Shown: positions 26,650 through 35,338, counted from the first letter of the stretch. The stretch: DNA of 64,000 bases from Armatimonas sp043757465 (GCF_043757465.1 NZ_JAYVPL010000070.1:1-64000); one strand, 5' to 3'. The notes: generated by a model from the letters alone, not told the origin. A program made the numbers and translations.

Positions 26650-26696
26650 CCCCCTCTCGCCGTTTTCCCGCTTCGCGGGCGCGAGAGGGGGTTTTT
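26650..26696 (+). terminator. Rho-independent terminator after the histidine kinase
   Basis: The stem CCCCCTCTCGC / GCGAGAGGGGG encloses a second small hairpin (CCCG-CTTCG-CGGG) and is followed by TTTTT. It belongs to a repeat family with a second copy near 57060-57110. Confidence 0.85.
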
Positions 26697-26700
26697 CTAT

Positions 26701-27456
26701 TTGAGAATAGTTGCATCCCCTACAGATAGGGCGATACAACAGCTCTCAGAGTTGCAAAACGTTCTTATTTTAACCCGTGACGCTCCTGAGCGTCCGCCGC
26801 TGCAAGTGACGCACGCGCTGATGGCGGCGAGTCTGCATGTCTGCCCCCTGCCCTTTGACGCCGATGAAGGGGAGTGGATCGGGGCATTTAATGGAGTGCC
26901 GCCGCATCTGATTGTGGCCGATCTCTCGGATAGCAGTGACTTATTTTTGCTCCGGAGCGCCCGGAGCCGGCTGCTGGCGATCTGGGGAGAAGGCGTCCCG
27001 ATCCCGCCCCTGCTGGCCCTGCTCACGCGCCGACACCTGGCCTCTCCAGAGCTGCGCGCCTTTGTGGATGATTTTTTGCTGCCCCCCTACGAACCTGAGG
27101 AAGTTAAAGCTAGGGTCGCCCTGCTCTTTTTCCGCAAGCGCTCCGTCGAGGCGGGCGACATGCTTCACTTCGGCGGAATTCGACTGAGTCTGGGAGCGGG
27201 GAAGGTCTCCACGGCGGAGGGTAAGCCGCTGGCTCTCACGCCGCGCGAGTTTCAGCTTCTACGCTTTTTGCTCACCCATAGGGGGCGACGCTACCCCCGT
27301 GAGCAGATTCTAGCGATGGTCTGGGGCGTGGACTATGAGGGCGGTGAGCGCACCGTGGACATCCATATCCGCAGGCTACGCGCTAAGCTCCCCCCCGAGA
27401 CCGCCGCGCTCCTAGAGACCCGGCGGGGGCTGGGGTATGGGTTTCGGGTGGAGTAG
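26701..27456 (+). CDS. OmpR/PhoB-type response regulator with atypical receiver
   Basis: The C-terminal winged helix (about 150-250) is clear: 'LALTPREFQLLRFLLTHRGR', 'REQILAMVWGVDYEGGERTV', 'DIHIRRLRAKL' and 'RGLGYGFRVE'. The N-terminal 130 residues have receiver-like order (strand 'NVLILTRD', strand 'PHLIVADLSD' with a possible phospho-Asp, and 'FVDDFLLPPYEPEEVKARV'). However, the acidic pair and the conserved Lys before the last helix are missing. Phosphorylation by the upstream kinase is therefore doubtful. The frame begins at TTG 26701; TTG 26752 is an alternative that starts directly at the first receiver strand. Confidence 0.75.
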   Translation: MRIVASPTDRAIQQLSELQNVLILTRDAPERPPLQVTHALMAASLHVCPLPFDADEGEWIGAFNGVPPHLIVADLSDSSDLFLLRSARSRLLAIWGEGVPIPPLLALLTRRHLASPELRAFVDDFLLPPYEPEEVKARVALLFFRKRSVEAGDMLHFGGIRLSLGAGKVSTAEGKPLALTPREFQLLRFLLTHRGRRYPREQILAMVWGVDYEGGERTVDIHIRRLRAKLPPETAALLETRRGLGYGFRVE

Positions 27457-27460
27457 AAAG

Positions 27461-29896
27461 CTACCGCAAAGAAGCTTTCAAGGCATCGTCGGCGTGGCGC
27501 AGAAAGACAAAGCTCAGCTCCGCTCGCACATCCTCCGGAAGATCGTCCAGGTCTTTCTCGTTCTCGGCGGGCAGGAGCACGATGCGAATCCCAGAACGGT
27601 GTGCGGCGAGCACTTTCTCCTTGATTCCCCCAACCGGGAGTACCTTCCCTCGCAGCGTGATCTCACCGGTCATTGCCACGTCGCAGCGCACAGGCCGACC
27701 AGAGATCGCCGAGGCCAGCGCCACGACCATAGTGACACCCGCCGAGGGGCCATCTTTAGGAACCGCCCCCGCAGGAACGTGAATGTGAATATCTTTGCCC
27801 TTATCCGCATCCTCAGCAATTCCTAGAGTTGTCAGGCGCGAGCGCACAAAAGTCCATGCTGTCTGTGCCGACTCCCGCATCACCTCCCCTAGCTGGCCTG
27901 TGAGGGTCAGCTTGCCCTCGCCGCGTGTGGGAAGTACCTCAATGGTGATCGTGTCGCCCCCGGCCTCTGTATAGACCAGGCCCGTCGCCGCCCCCACCTC
28001 ATCGGCGTCTTCCATCTTGCCCCAGTCGTAGCGCGGCTTGCCCAGGAGCGCCTCCAGTGTCGGCACATCCACCGCCACCACCGTGCTCTCATCGCCCGCG
28101 ATCTTACGCGCCGCCTTCCGGCAGAGCGAGCCGATCTCCCGGTGGAGGTTGCGGACGCCCGCCTCACGCGTGTACTCGCGAATCAAGTGCACCAGTCCCT
28201 CAGGAGAGAGCGTGAAGTTCTCCTCGCTCAGCCCATGGCTCTCGCGCTGCCGGGGCAGGAGATGGTTTTGTGCAATCGCGCGCTTCTCGCTCTCGATGTA
28301 GCCCGAAAAATAAATAACCTCCAGCCGGTCACGTAGCGCCGGAGGGATCGTGTCGAGCAAGTTTGCGGTGGCGATAAAAAGCGCCTGCGAGAGATCAAAA
28401 GGCACTTCAAGGTAGTGATCCGAGAACTCTTTGTTCTGCTCCGGGTCAAGCGCCTCCAGAAGCGCGGAGCTGGGATCGCCGCGAAAGTCATTGCCCAGCT
28501 TATCAATTTCATCCAGCACGATCACGGGATTGCGGCTACCCGCCTGCCGAATGGCCTGTAAAATACGGCCTGGCATCGCTCCGACATAGGTCCGACGGTG
28601 CCCACGAATCTCGGCCTCATCACGCACTCCCCCCAGGGAGAGGCGTGCGAATTTGCGCCCCAGTGCCCGCGCCACCGAGCGGCCCAGGCTGGTCTTGCCG
28701 ACACCCGGTGGCCCGACGAAACAAAGAATCGGTGCCTTGAGCTTGTCGCCCGCCAGCTTACGCACTGCCAGAAACTCCAAAATCCGTTCCTTGACTTTCG
28801 GCAAGCCGTAGTGATCCTCATCGAGAATACGCTCCGCCTCTGTAATATCCAGGCGATCCTCGGTGAGGGTGCTCCAGGGCATCGAGACCAGCAGATCCAA
28901 ATAGTTGCGCAGAACCCCCGCCTCAGGGCTGACCAGCGGGGTCTTCTCGAAGCGATCCAGTTCCTTAAAGGCACGCGCCTCAATCTCCTCCGGCATCTTC
29001 GCGGACTGGATCTTCTCCCGATACTCGGAGAGCTCACTAGCGCGGTCATCGGCCTCGCCCAGCTCGGACTGAATCGCCTTGAGCTGCTCGCGCAGGAAGA
29101 ACTCGCGCTGGTGATCGCCCATCTCTTTCTCGACGCGGGAGCGGATGTCTTTCTGAATCTCCAGAATCGCGCTCTCTTCGTGAAGTACAGCAGCCAGCTT
29201 CTCCAGGCGCTCGACGACGGAGAGAGTTTCTAGGAGCTTCTGTTTCTGCTCTACCCGCAACGCCAGATAGGGAATGATCGTATCCGCCAGTCGCCCAGGC
29301 TCGTCCACGGAGAGCACATTGACCAGCGCCTCGGGGGGAATCCCCTTGGCATCGGTGACCAGCCGCTCAAACTGCACTGTCACCGTTCGGGCAAGTGCCT
29401 CGACCTGTGGCGTCGGAGGCTCCGGTGGCAGAGGAAGCGACTCAACCTCGATCCGCAGGTAAGGATCAGTCTGTAGGAAGCGCCGCACCCGAATACGCGG
29501 CCCCGCCTCCAGAAGCACGCGCAGCATTCCATCAGGGATACGCGTGAACTGCATCACCTCCGCTGCAATCCCAATGTCGTAGAGATCTCCCGGGCGTGGG
29601 TCTTCCACTTGAAGATCACGCTGGGTGATGAGTGCCACCATCCGTGGCCTGCCCTCCTGCGCAACCTCCACCGCACGCACGGAGCACTCGCGCCCCAGGG
29701 TAAGCGGAAAGATCATCCCCGGAAAATAGACACTGTCCCGGATAGGAATCAGGGGCAAGACACCGGGTACCGGCTCCCCTTCCCAGTCCGCTTCTAGCTC
29801 CTCCAGAAACGCTTCGTCCTCTCTCAGGAGGACATCCTCTAATAAATCCAGCCCCAGCGGGGCGATATCTACACTCTTCTTGGCCTTGCGTGGCAT
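27461..29896 (-). CDS. lon: ATP-dependent protease Lon
   Basis: The 811-residue protein has the LonA layout: N-terminal substrate domain (about 35-240, 'LPLIPIRDSVYFPGMIFPL'), helical linker, AAA+ domain with Walker A 'GPPGVGKTSLGRSVARALG' and Walker B 'VIVLDEIDKL', and the Ser-Lys protease domain with 'PKDGPSAGVTM' and Lys in 'VGGIKEKVLAAHR'. It degrades misfolded and regulatory proteins in the cytoplasm. It converges on the response regulator gene with 4 bp between stops. A TACAAT box 6 nt before the ATG suggests a leaderless transcript. Confidence 0.96.
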   Translation of the reverse strand: MPRKAKKSVDIAPLGLDLLEDVLLREDEAFLEELEADWEGEPVPGVLPLIPIRDSVYFPGMIFPLTLGRECSVRAVEVAQEGRPRMVALITQRDLQVEDPRPGDLYDIGIAAEVMQFTRIPDGMLRVLLEAGPRIRVRRFLQTDPYLRIEVESLPLPPEPPTPQVEALARTVTVQFERLVTDAKGIPPEALVNVLSVDEPGRLADTIIPYLALRVEQKQKLLETLSVVERLEKLAAVLHEESAILEIQKDIRSRVEKEMGDHQREFFLREQLKAIQSELGEADDRASELSEYREKIQSAKMPEEIEARAFKELDRFEKTPLVSPEAGVLRNYLDLLVSMPWSTLTEDRLDITEAERILDEDHYGLPKVKERILEFLAVRKLAGDKLKAPILCFVGPPGVGKTSLGRSVARALGRKFARLSLGGVRDEAEIRGHRRTYVGAMPGRILQAIRQAGSRNPVIVLDEIDKLGNDFRGDPSSALLEALDPEQNKEFSDHYLEVPFDLSQALFIATANLLDTIPPALRDRLEVIYFSGYIESEKRAIAQNHLLPRQRESHGLSEENFTLSPEGLVHLIREYTREAGVRNLHREIGSLCRKAARKIAGDESTVVAVDVPTLEALLGKPRYDWGKMEDADEVGAATGLVYTEAGGDTITIEVLPTRGEGKLTLTGQLGEVMRESAQTAWTFVRSRLTTLGIAEDADKGKDIHIHVPAGAVPKDGPSAGVTMVVALASAISGRPVRCDVAMTGEITLRGKVLPVGGIKEKVLAAHRSGIRIVLLPAENEKDLDDLPEDVRAELSFVFLRHADDALKASLR

Positions 29897-29902
29897 TCGC
29901 CC

Positions 29903-29908
29903 ATTGTA
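29903..29908 (-). promoter_or_regulatory. -10 box of lon, probable leaderless start
   Basis: TACAAT on the minus strand ends 6 nt before the ATG at 29896. No Shine-Dalgarno sequence. Confidence 0.45.
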
Positions 29909-29991
29909 CCAAGCCTCCCTGCCTCTGCCACCGCCAATAATGCTAGAGCTTGAAAAACAAGATTAATCTCTTGCAGTGGCGTGATTTGTGC

Positions 29992-29997
29992 GATAAT
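29992..29997 (+). promoter_or_regulatory. -10 box of the membrane protein gene at 30006
   Basis: GATAAT ends 8 nt before the ATG. A TTGCAG at 29971 is a possible -35 with a short 15-bp spacer. Confidence 0.4.
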
Positions 29998-30005
29998 TTC
30001 GGTAT

Positions 30006-30617
30006 ATGCAGCGCCAAGCAATTTTAGAGGAAGAGACGATCACCACCGCTCCGGCTCCCCCACAAGAAAATACCGCTCAGTCCGCGATCTCCTGGCTGGC
30101 GGGTGTGGCCAGCGGGACTCTGGGAGCGGCCGCCATGACAACTCTGGCGCGTTTCCAGAACCCGGACATGGTGATTGGGCAGCAGAATGCCTGGCTGCTC
30201 TATGCACTGCTCGGCGCGATCCTGGGCTTCTGTGCCGCTTCCGGTCGCCGCAAGGCGGCACGGGTAGCGGCGGGAATGAGCATTGCAGTCTTTCTGAGCC
30301 CGTGGCTACTGGAGATAATGTGTGCCTTCTTGCGGCTGCCGGTTCCTCCCGCAGCGCAGTCTCCGCTCGTGATTAATGCGTGCTTGCCTATCGGGGCCTT
30401 TGTCTTTCTTCAGAAATGGTCTCCGAGACGTGCGGCAATCTACGGGGGGATCGCCTTCTTTTTTCTGGACTTGCTCTACAACCTGGTCACTGTCGGCCCT
30501 GGCAGTGGTCTAGGACTCGCGGTGATAATCTCCACACTCCATGGTGCCCTTCTGGGTGGTCTGCTGGCCTTTCTGCGCGAGTGCTTCGCTGCCCTCCAGC
30601 CACGTAAACCAAAATAG
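30006..30617 (+). CDS. Polytopic membrane protein, unknown function
   Basis: The 203-residue protein has a polar 30-residue N-terminus and then about six hydrophobic segments, among them 'WLAGVASGTLGAAAMTTLA', 'LLYALLGAILGFCAASG', 'VAAGMSIAVFLSPWLLEIM' and 'IISTLHGALLGGLLAFL'. It ends in a basic tail 'QPRKPK'. I do not recognise a family. It is divergent from lon and convergent with the RIO kinase; a short inverted repeat CCCCAATATTTGGGG lies just after its stop. Confidence 0.7.
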   Translation: MQRQAILEEETITTAPAPPQENTAQSAISWLAGVASGTLGAAAMTTLARFQNPDMVIGQQNAWLLYALLGAILGFCAASGRRKAARVAAGMSIAVFLSPWLLEIMCAFLRLPVPPAAQSPLVINACLPIGAFVFLQKWSPRRAAIYGGIAFFFLDLLYNLVTVGPGSGLGLAVIISTLHGALLGGLLAFLRECFAALQPRKPK

Positions 30618-30635
30618 ATCCCCCAATATTTGGGG

Positions 30636-31616
30636 CTAAGGGGCTGTTTCGCGCAGTTCCCGCGCCAGTGTCACCGGGTCGCACACAACCCCCGCCCGCT
30701 TGAAGTAGTCGCAGAGGCGGGTGAGATCGCGCAGGAAGATCTCTTCGGCGTGCTCGTTCTGGTCGAAGCGCACCACCTGGGGCAGATCAATAATTGTAGC
30801 CCGCTCGCCATCGTAGAGGATATTGTAGGCGGAGAGATCGCCGTGCACCATACCCAACCCCACAAGAATTGCCAGGCTCTCTTTTACTTGGGCAAAGACA
30901 CGCTGTGCCTCGGGCTTGGGTAAGATCAGCTCGATCAGGGTGGAGGCGGCGCGGGTCTCCTCGCCTTTGTAGCCCATCAAGATCGCGTTCTCCCCCACGG
31001 CGTAGGGCTCCGGAACGGCGCAGCCCGCCGCGAAGAGCGCTTGGAGTGTGGTGTACTCGTACAGAAGCCAGCTAGAGTGCTGCACCTGCATCCCAAACTC
31101 GGTCTTCTTACCCAGTGCGCGCATCAGGCGCTGGTCGGTAGCCTTGGCGGCTCGGCCTTCATCGGTGAGCACAGCGCGGCCCTGCCGGTACATCGCATCG
31201 TTGCGCAGGTTGCGGAACTGGCGCGGACGGTACACTTTCGCAGCCACCCGCTCCGCTCCCAGGGCTCTCTGGGCATCGGGGGCAACATGGCAGCAGTACA
31301 CCGTGGCCTCTTTGCCGCCTTTCACCTGAAAAAGGACATCGTCAATGAGCTTCTGCTCATCGAAGAACGGCCGCAACGACGAATACAGCCAGACCGCTTC
31401 GTGGCGACTGGGCTTGTAGGTCGTTGTAAGAAGCACATTCTCATCCTCTTGCGCCAGCGTGGACGCGGCCTTCGCTTGCTTTTTAGTCGTGCGAGCCTTC
31501 ACACGGCTATCGTGGAAGCGCTCAAACGTCTCAGGTTCGTCATCAATGTCAATGTCAAGGTCGAGATCAAAATCATCGGCATCGGCATCCTCGTCGGAGT
31601 TTTCTTCAGGCATCAT
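30636..31616 (-). CDS. RIO-family atypical serine/threonine kinase
   Basis: The 326-residue protein has an acidic Asp/Glu-rich N-terminus (about 1-35), then a RIO1-like kinase domain: 'VKGGKEATVYCC' (flexible nucleotide loop), 'RVAAKVYRPRQFRNLRND' (Lys), 'GMVHGDLSAYNILY' (catalytic loop, Asp) and 'ATIIDLPQVVRF' (metal-binding Asp). RIO kinases mature ribosomes in archaea and eukaryotes; bacterial members are scattered and their targets poorly known. Two adjacent ATGs at 31616 and 31613 are both possible. It diverges from the ADP-ribosylglycohydrolase gene. Confidence 0.9.
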   Translation of the reverse strand: MMPEENSDEDADADDFDLDLDIDIDDEPETFERFHDSRVKARTTKKQAKAASTLAQEDENVLLTTTYKPSRHEAVWLYSSLRPFFDEQKLIDDVLFQVKGGKEATVYCCHVAPDAQRALGAERVAAKVYRPRQFRNLRNDAMYRQGRAVLTDEGRAAKATDQRLMRALGKKTEFGMQVQHSSWLLYEYTTLQALFAAGCAVPEPYAVGENAILMGYKGEETRAASTLIELILPKPEAQRVFAQVKESLAILVGLGMVHGDLSAYNILYDGERATIIDLPQVVRFDQNEHAEEIFLRDLTRLCDYFKRAGVVCDPVTLARELRETAP

Positions 31617-31656
31617 CTACTCTATCGCCCTCGGGAGCCAGAGTGCTAAATTAGGG

Positions 31657-31662
31657 TAAAAT
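31657..31662 (+). promoter_or_regulatory. -10 box of the ADP-ribosylglycohydrolase gene, probable leaderless start
   Basis: TAAAAT ends 6 nt before the ATG at 31669; there is no Shine-Dalgarno sequence. Confidence 0.45.
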
Positions 31663-31668
31663 GCGTCC

Positions 31669-33810
31669 ATGTCTTCTTTGCCCACCGACTATGAGGAGCG
31701 CGTTTATGCAGGCGTGCTTGGTAAGATCATTGGCGTCTATCTGGGACGTCCCTTTGAAGGCTGGACCAATGCCCGGATCGAAAAAGAGCTGGGTGAGGTC
31801 TGGTACTACGTCCACGATAAGCTCGGGAAGCCGCTGATCGTCACCGATGACGATATTTCCGGGACTTTCACTTTCCCCCGCGCTTTTCCGGACAATAACA
31901 ACGCCTATGATATTACGCCTGAGCAAGTGGGCAAGACCTGGCTGAACTATCTTATTGAGAACCGCACCGTTCTCTGGTGGGGCGGCATGGGGGTAAGCAC
32001 GGAACACACAGCTTATCTGCGGCTCAAACACGGGGTGGTGCCTCCTGCCTCGGGGAGCGCGGAGATGAACGGGCAAGTGGTGGCGGAGCAGATCGGATCA
32101 CAGATATTCATTGATGGCTGGGCGATGCTCTGCCCGGGCGATCCCGATAAAGCGGCGGCACTCGCACAGAAAGCCGCCAGTGTCTCCCACGACGGCGAGG
32201 CAATCTACGGGGCGCAAGTCATCGCCGCCCTGGAAGCGCTGGCCTTTACCGAGAGCGATCTAGGGCTGCTGCTGGATCAAGCGGTCACCTATATCCCCCG
32301 TGCCTCGGTGATCTGGAAGCTGATCCACGATATGCGTGCCTGGCATGAAGAGGAGCCTCGGAACTGGCGCGCCACTCTGCGCAAGATTGAGGAAACCTAC
32401 GGCTACGACACGTTCGGCGGTGGGTGCCACCTGGTGCCCAACCACGCCGTGATCCTTCTGGCCCTGCTCTATGGCGACGATGACTTCCAGAAGTCGCTCA
32501 TGATTGCCAATACGGCGGGCTGGGACACAGACTGCAACAGCGGCAATGTCGGCTGCTTACTAGGGATCAAGAACGGACTGGCGGGTCTCAGCCGTGGTGC
32601 GGACTTCCGCACGCCCGTCGCGGATCGCCTGTATATCCCCACAGCCGATGGGGGCCGAGCGATTACCGATGCCGCCACCGTCACCTACGAGCTGGTAAAC
32701 AGTGCCCGCGCCATGCAGGGATTACGTCCCCTCGCGCCCAACAATGGCATGCAGTACCACTTCGCTCTGCCCGGTAGTCTCCAGGGTTTTATAACGGAGG
32801 ACTCCCCTGAGTCGGCAGGAACGACCCGTCTTGAGAATGTCGTGTTGGGGGCACTTGCGGAGGGGGCAGGCGTGGCGGCAGATGAGCGAGCGCTCAAGCT
32901 CTCCTACACCGGCGTTGCTCAGGGACGCACGGCACGCGCGGCCACGGCTACTTTTACGCCACCCGATGCCCTGAACCTGCCGGGCTATAGCCTGATTGCC
33001 TCGCCGCGTCTCTACCCAGGACAGACCGTGCGTGCCCGTGTGGTCGCCGATGACACCAATGCCCGTCTGGCGCTGATTCGGCTCTATGTACGCTACTACG
33101 GCAAGGATGACCAGCTAGAGACGCTCGGAGGGCCGCTGACACAGCTAGCCTCCGGCGAGTTCGCCAACCTGACGTGGCAGCTTCCCGACATGGGCGGCTG
33201 CCCCATCGCCGAAGTGGGGATTAAAGTCGGTGGCCACAGCGGCGAGGGCGCGATCTACCTGGACTGGCTGGGCTGGTCAGGCATCCCCGAAACGGTGCTG
33301 GGAGCCAGTCAAGGTAAAGCCGCTCAGCACACATGGGTCAATGCGGCGGATCACTTCTGGGTGCGGGGCGGCGATTTCCCCTTCCGAATCGTACAGAACG
33401 AGGGCACGGGCTATGTCTTCCAAGGCTGCCACGAGTGGAGCGAGTACAGTGTCCATACCGAGGTGCAGGCACACCTTGCCGACACGGTGGGGCTCGTCGC
33501 AGCCGTGCGTGGCCTGAGGCGACATGTGGCCCTGGTTCTCTCTCCGGATGGCGCGGCACGGCTGGTGTGGACCCACGACGACCAGAGAGTGGTTCTCTCC
33601 GATGCTAGCATTGCCTGGCAGTACGACCATCCCTACCGGCTCGTCATGAGCGTGCACAGCGACGGGCGCATCACGGCTTCCGTGGAGGATGGAGACTCCG
33701 TCCAGCTTCTGGAGGGCAATATTCCGGCGGAGCAGGCACACGGCGCGATTGGGCTGCTCACCACCGTCGGTAATGCGTCGTTTGGCCCCGTGGGGATCGA
33801 GCCCGTCTAA
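31669..33810 (+). CDS. ADP-ribosylglycohydrolase-family protein with beta-sandwich C-terminus
   Basis: Residues 1-350 are an ADP-ribosyl-glycohydrolase (ARH/DraG) fold: 'YAGVLGKIIGVYLGRPFEGW', metal-binding 'VTDDDISGTF', 'SHDGEAIYGAQVIAAL' and 'NTAGWDTDCNSGNVGCLLGI', with Asp residues for two metal ions. The remaining 360 residues lack catalytic motifs and look like beta-sandwich (galactose-binding or concanavalin-like) domains. The combination suggests a nucleoside or glycoside substrate rather than protein de-ADP-ribosylation, but this is inference. No signal peptide. mqnB follows after 3 nt and is probably cotranscribed. Confidence 0.87.
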   Translation: MSSLPTDYEERVYAGVLGKIIGVYLGRPFEGWTNARIEKELGEVWYYVHDKLGKPLIVTDDDISGTFTFPRAFPDNNNAYDITPEQVGKTWLNYLIENRTVLWWGGMGVSTEHTAYLRLKHGVVPPASGSAEMNGQVVAEQIGSQIFIDGWAMLCPGDPDKAAALAQKAASVSHDGEAIYGAQVIAALEALAFTESDLGLLLDQAVTYIPRASVIWKLIHDMRAWHEEEPRNWRATLRKIEETYGYDTFGGGCHLVPNHAVILLALLYGDDDFQKSLMIANTAGWDTDCNSGNVGCLLGIKNGLAGLSRGADFRTPVADRLYIPTADGGRAITDAATVTYELVNSARAMQGLRPLAPNNGMQYHFALPGSLQGFITEDSPESAGTTRLENVVLGALAEGAGVAADERALKLSYTGVAQGRTARAATATFTPPDALNLPGYSLIASPRLYPGQTVRARVVADDTNARLALIRLYVRYYGKDDQLETLGGPLTQLASGEFANLTWQLPDMGGCPIAEVGIKVGGHSGEGAIYLDWLGWSGIPETVLGASQGKAAQHTWVNAADHFWVRGGDFPFRIVQNEGTGYVFQGCHEWSEYSVHTEVQAHLADTVGLVAAVRGLRRHVALVLSPDGAARLVWTHDDQRVVLSDASIAWQYDHPYRLVMSVHSDGRITASVEDGDSVQLLEGNIPAEQAHGAIGLLTTVGNASFGPVGIEPV

Positions 33811-33813
33811 GCC

Positions 33814-34482
33814 ATGCGTCTGCTCGTCTGCGCGGCAACGGCTTGGGAGCTCTCGGCCTGGGGCGAGGTGCACGAGAGTGAGGAGCAAGAGAGTATCACG
33901 CTCCAAGTCACGGGAGTGGGGGCACCTGCCACTTTTGCCGCGCTCTCGCAGCGCCCCGAAGCCGATCTGATCCTCGCGATAGGGATTGCCGGGGCCTACC
34001 GCGAGACGGGTCTGGAGATTGGGGAGCTTGTGATCGGGGAGAGCGAGGTCTGGGGCGATATCGGCTTCGCACTTCCCGAGCCGCCCTACTTCCGTCCGAT
34101 CCAGCAGAGCGAGTTTGGTGGCTTTTATAGTCAGCCCCAGCCTCTATGGGCACCAGAGTGGCTCCCGGCCAGGCGCGGGCGGGGTTGCACGGTTCACACG
34201 TGTACAGGCACCGAGGAGCAAGGCGCACTCCGGCGCGAGCTTTTCTCGGCCCATTTTGAAAGCATGGAGGGAGCTGCTCTGGCACAATTGGGACAGAGCT
34301 GGGGAATCCCCGTTTGTGAAATCCGCGCCATCAGCAATATTGCCGCGCACCGCGACATGCGCCCGGAGCATCTTGGTCTGGCGAAAGAGCGCCTGACAAT
34401 GTTCCTGAAAAACCTTAAAGCAGGCAGTGATTTTTTTCACAGGCTGTCCGTGGAACTGTTTCGAGAGGAGTCGCAGTCATAG
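33814..34482 (+). CDS. mqnB: Futalosine hydrolase
   Basis: The 222-residue nucleoside-phosphorylase-fold protein shows 'LILAIGIAGAYRETGLEIGE', 'HTCTGTEEQGALRRELFSAH', 'FESMEGAALAQLGQSWGIPV' and 'CEIRAISNIAAHRDM', the pattern of MqnB rather than MTA/SAH nucleosidase. MqnB cleaves futalosine to dehypoxanthine futalosine in the alternative menaquinone pathway, which implies that pathway in this organism. No other mqn genes are in the window. Confidence 0.85.
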   Translation: MRLLVCAATAWELSAWGEVHESEEQESITLQVTGVGAPATFAALSQRPEADLILAIGIAGAYRETGLEIGELVIGESEVWGDIGFALPEPPYFRPIQQSEFGGFYSQPQPLWAPEWLPARRGRGCTVHTCTGTEEQGALRRELFSAHFESMEGAALAQLGQSWGIPVCEIRAISNIAAHRDMRPEHLGLAKERLTMFLKNLKAGSDFFHRLSVELFREESQS

Positions 34483-34494
34483 TTCAGGTACTAC

Positions 34495-34507
34495 GTTCTG
34501 AAAGAAC
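34495..34507 (+). promoter_or_regulatory. Inverted repeat GTTCT-GAA-AGAAC, candidate operator of the ArsR gene
   Basis: A perfect 5-bp palindrome with a 3-bp spacer lies 28 nt before the ArsR start. ArsR-family repressors commonly bind such sites in their own promoters. A LexA-type role is less likely because the spacing differs from known boxes. Confidence 0.35.
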
Positions 34508-34535
34508 AATACGCTAGAAACCACGAACCCTATCT

Positions 34536-34841
34536 ATGACAAAAATCACTCTTGACATGCCAACTCTGGAGCGCATCGCGCCTATTATCCGCGTTTTATC
34601 TCATCCTCTACGCCTACGTATCCTTGACTTCCTCGAAAAATCAGATTGTCCACAACGGGTAACCGAAATAGTGAATGCTTCTGACGGTGCACAGCAAGCC
34701 ATTGTTAGCCAGCAACTCAAGATATTGCGTGATACGGGCATTTTAAATTCAGATCGCCGTGGTAACTGCGTTTATTATTCTATAGCGAACACGAAGGCTC
34801 TCTATTTCCTTGATTGTATCCGTCGTCATGAGGTCGTTTAA
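34536..34841 (+). CDS. ArsR-family winged-helix transcriptional regulator
   Basis: The 101-residue protein is a single winged helix: 'IIRVLSHPLRLRILDFLEKS', recognition helix 'GAQQAIVSQQLKILRDTG' and wing 'ILNSDRRGNCVYYSIA'. The metal-binding ELCVCDL box of ArsR/SmtB is absent (the segment reads 'SDCPQRVTEIV'), and no other Cys/His cluster is seen, so it may sense redox or another signal. Codon use is somewhat more AT-rich than in its neighbours. Its end overlaps the stop of the convergent 3D-domain gene by 4 nt. Confidence 0.85.
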   Translation: MTKITLDMPTLERIAPIIRVLSHPLRLRILDFLEKSDCPQRVTEIVNASDGAQQAIVSQQLKILRDTGILNSDRRGNCVYYSIANTKALYFLDCIRRHEVV

Positions 34842-35338
34842 TTCAGCACATAAACTTGAATATTTCTCACACCCCACTGTCTCATGTTACTCGCACTCTG
34901 CATTCTCAGGTCAATCCGATGCCCTTTAATCGCTCCTCCAATATCATCGGCAATCGCATGACCATAACCAGGAATCCAGAGACGGGTTCCTAAAGGGATC
35001 AGGGCGGGATCCACGGCCACTCCGTGAACCGCCCGGCCATCCCGCTCCGTCTTCGTCCAGCGGCCCCCTTCCATGGGGTCATCAATGGGCTGGTAGGCGG
35101 TTGCGGAAACAGACAGGCGGCGCTGGTAGCTCCCTCGGCTCGGATGTGCCTTCAAGTCGCTGTCCCAGCGCCGCCTTGGGGGAGCAGGCCGCCTTGGGGG
35201 AGTTTTAGACACATGCTTCTTCGTCACACTTTTGACGGGAAAGGGAGGTGTTGTGTGCCCAATATTTCCCCGAAACATTCCTATTCCCAATAGAAAAACG
35301 CATGCGATTCCCTGAGTTTCTGTGATGCTAAAACGCAC
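34838..35338 (-). CDS. 3D-domain protein (secreted peptidoglycan-lytic type)
   Basis: An N-terminal hydrophobic segment ('GIACVFLLGIGMF') is followed by a basic Pro-rich linker and a C-terminal 3D domain with its three Asp: 'VAVDPALIPLGTRLWIPGYG', 'AIADDIGGAIKGHRIDLRM'. The 3D domain is a double-psi beta barrel found in lytic transglycosylases such as MltA and in RpfB/YabE proteins. It would act on the cell wall outside the cytoplasm. The start is GTG 35338; the ATG at 35275 would lose the hydrophobic segment. Confidence 0.8.
   Translation of the reverse strand: MRFSITETQGIACVFLLGIGMFRGNIGHTTPPFPVKSVTKKHVSKTPPRRPAPPRRRWDSDLKAHPSRGSYQRRLSVSATAYQPIDDPMEGGRWTKTERDGRAVHGVAVDPALIPLGTRLWIPGYGHAIADDIGGAIKGHRIDLRMQSASNMRQWGVRNIQVYVLN

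Noticed and set aside
34495..34507. GTTCT-GAA-AGAAC as a LexA (SOS) box
   Set aside because: Spacing and flanks do not match known LexA boxes, and it sits at an ArsR promoter, where an autoregulatory operator is more likely.
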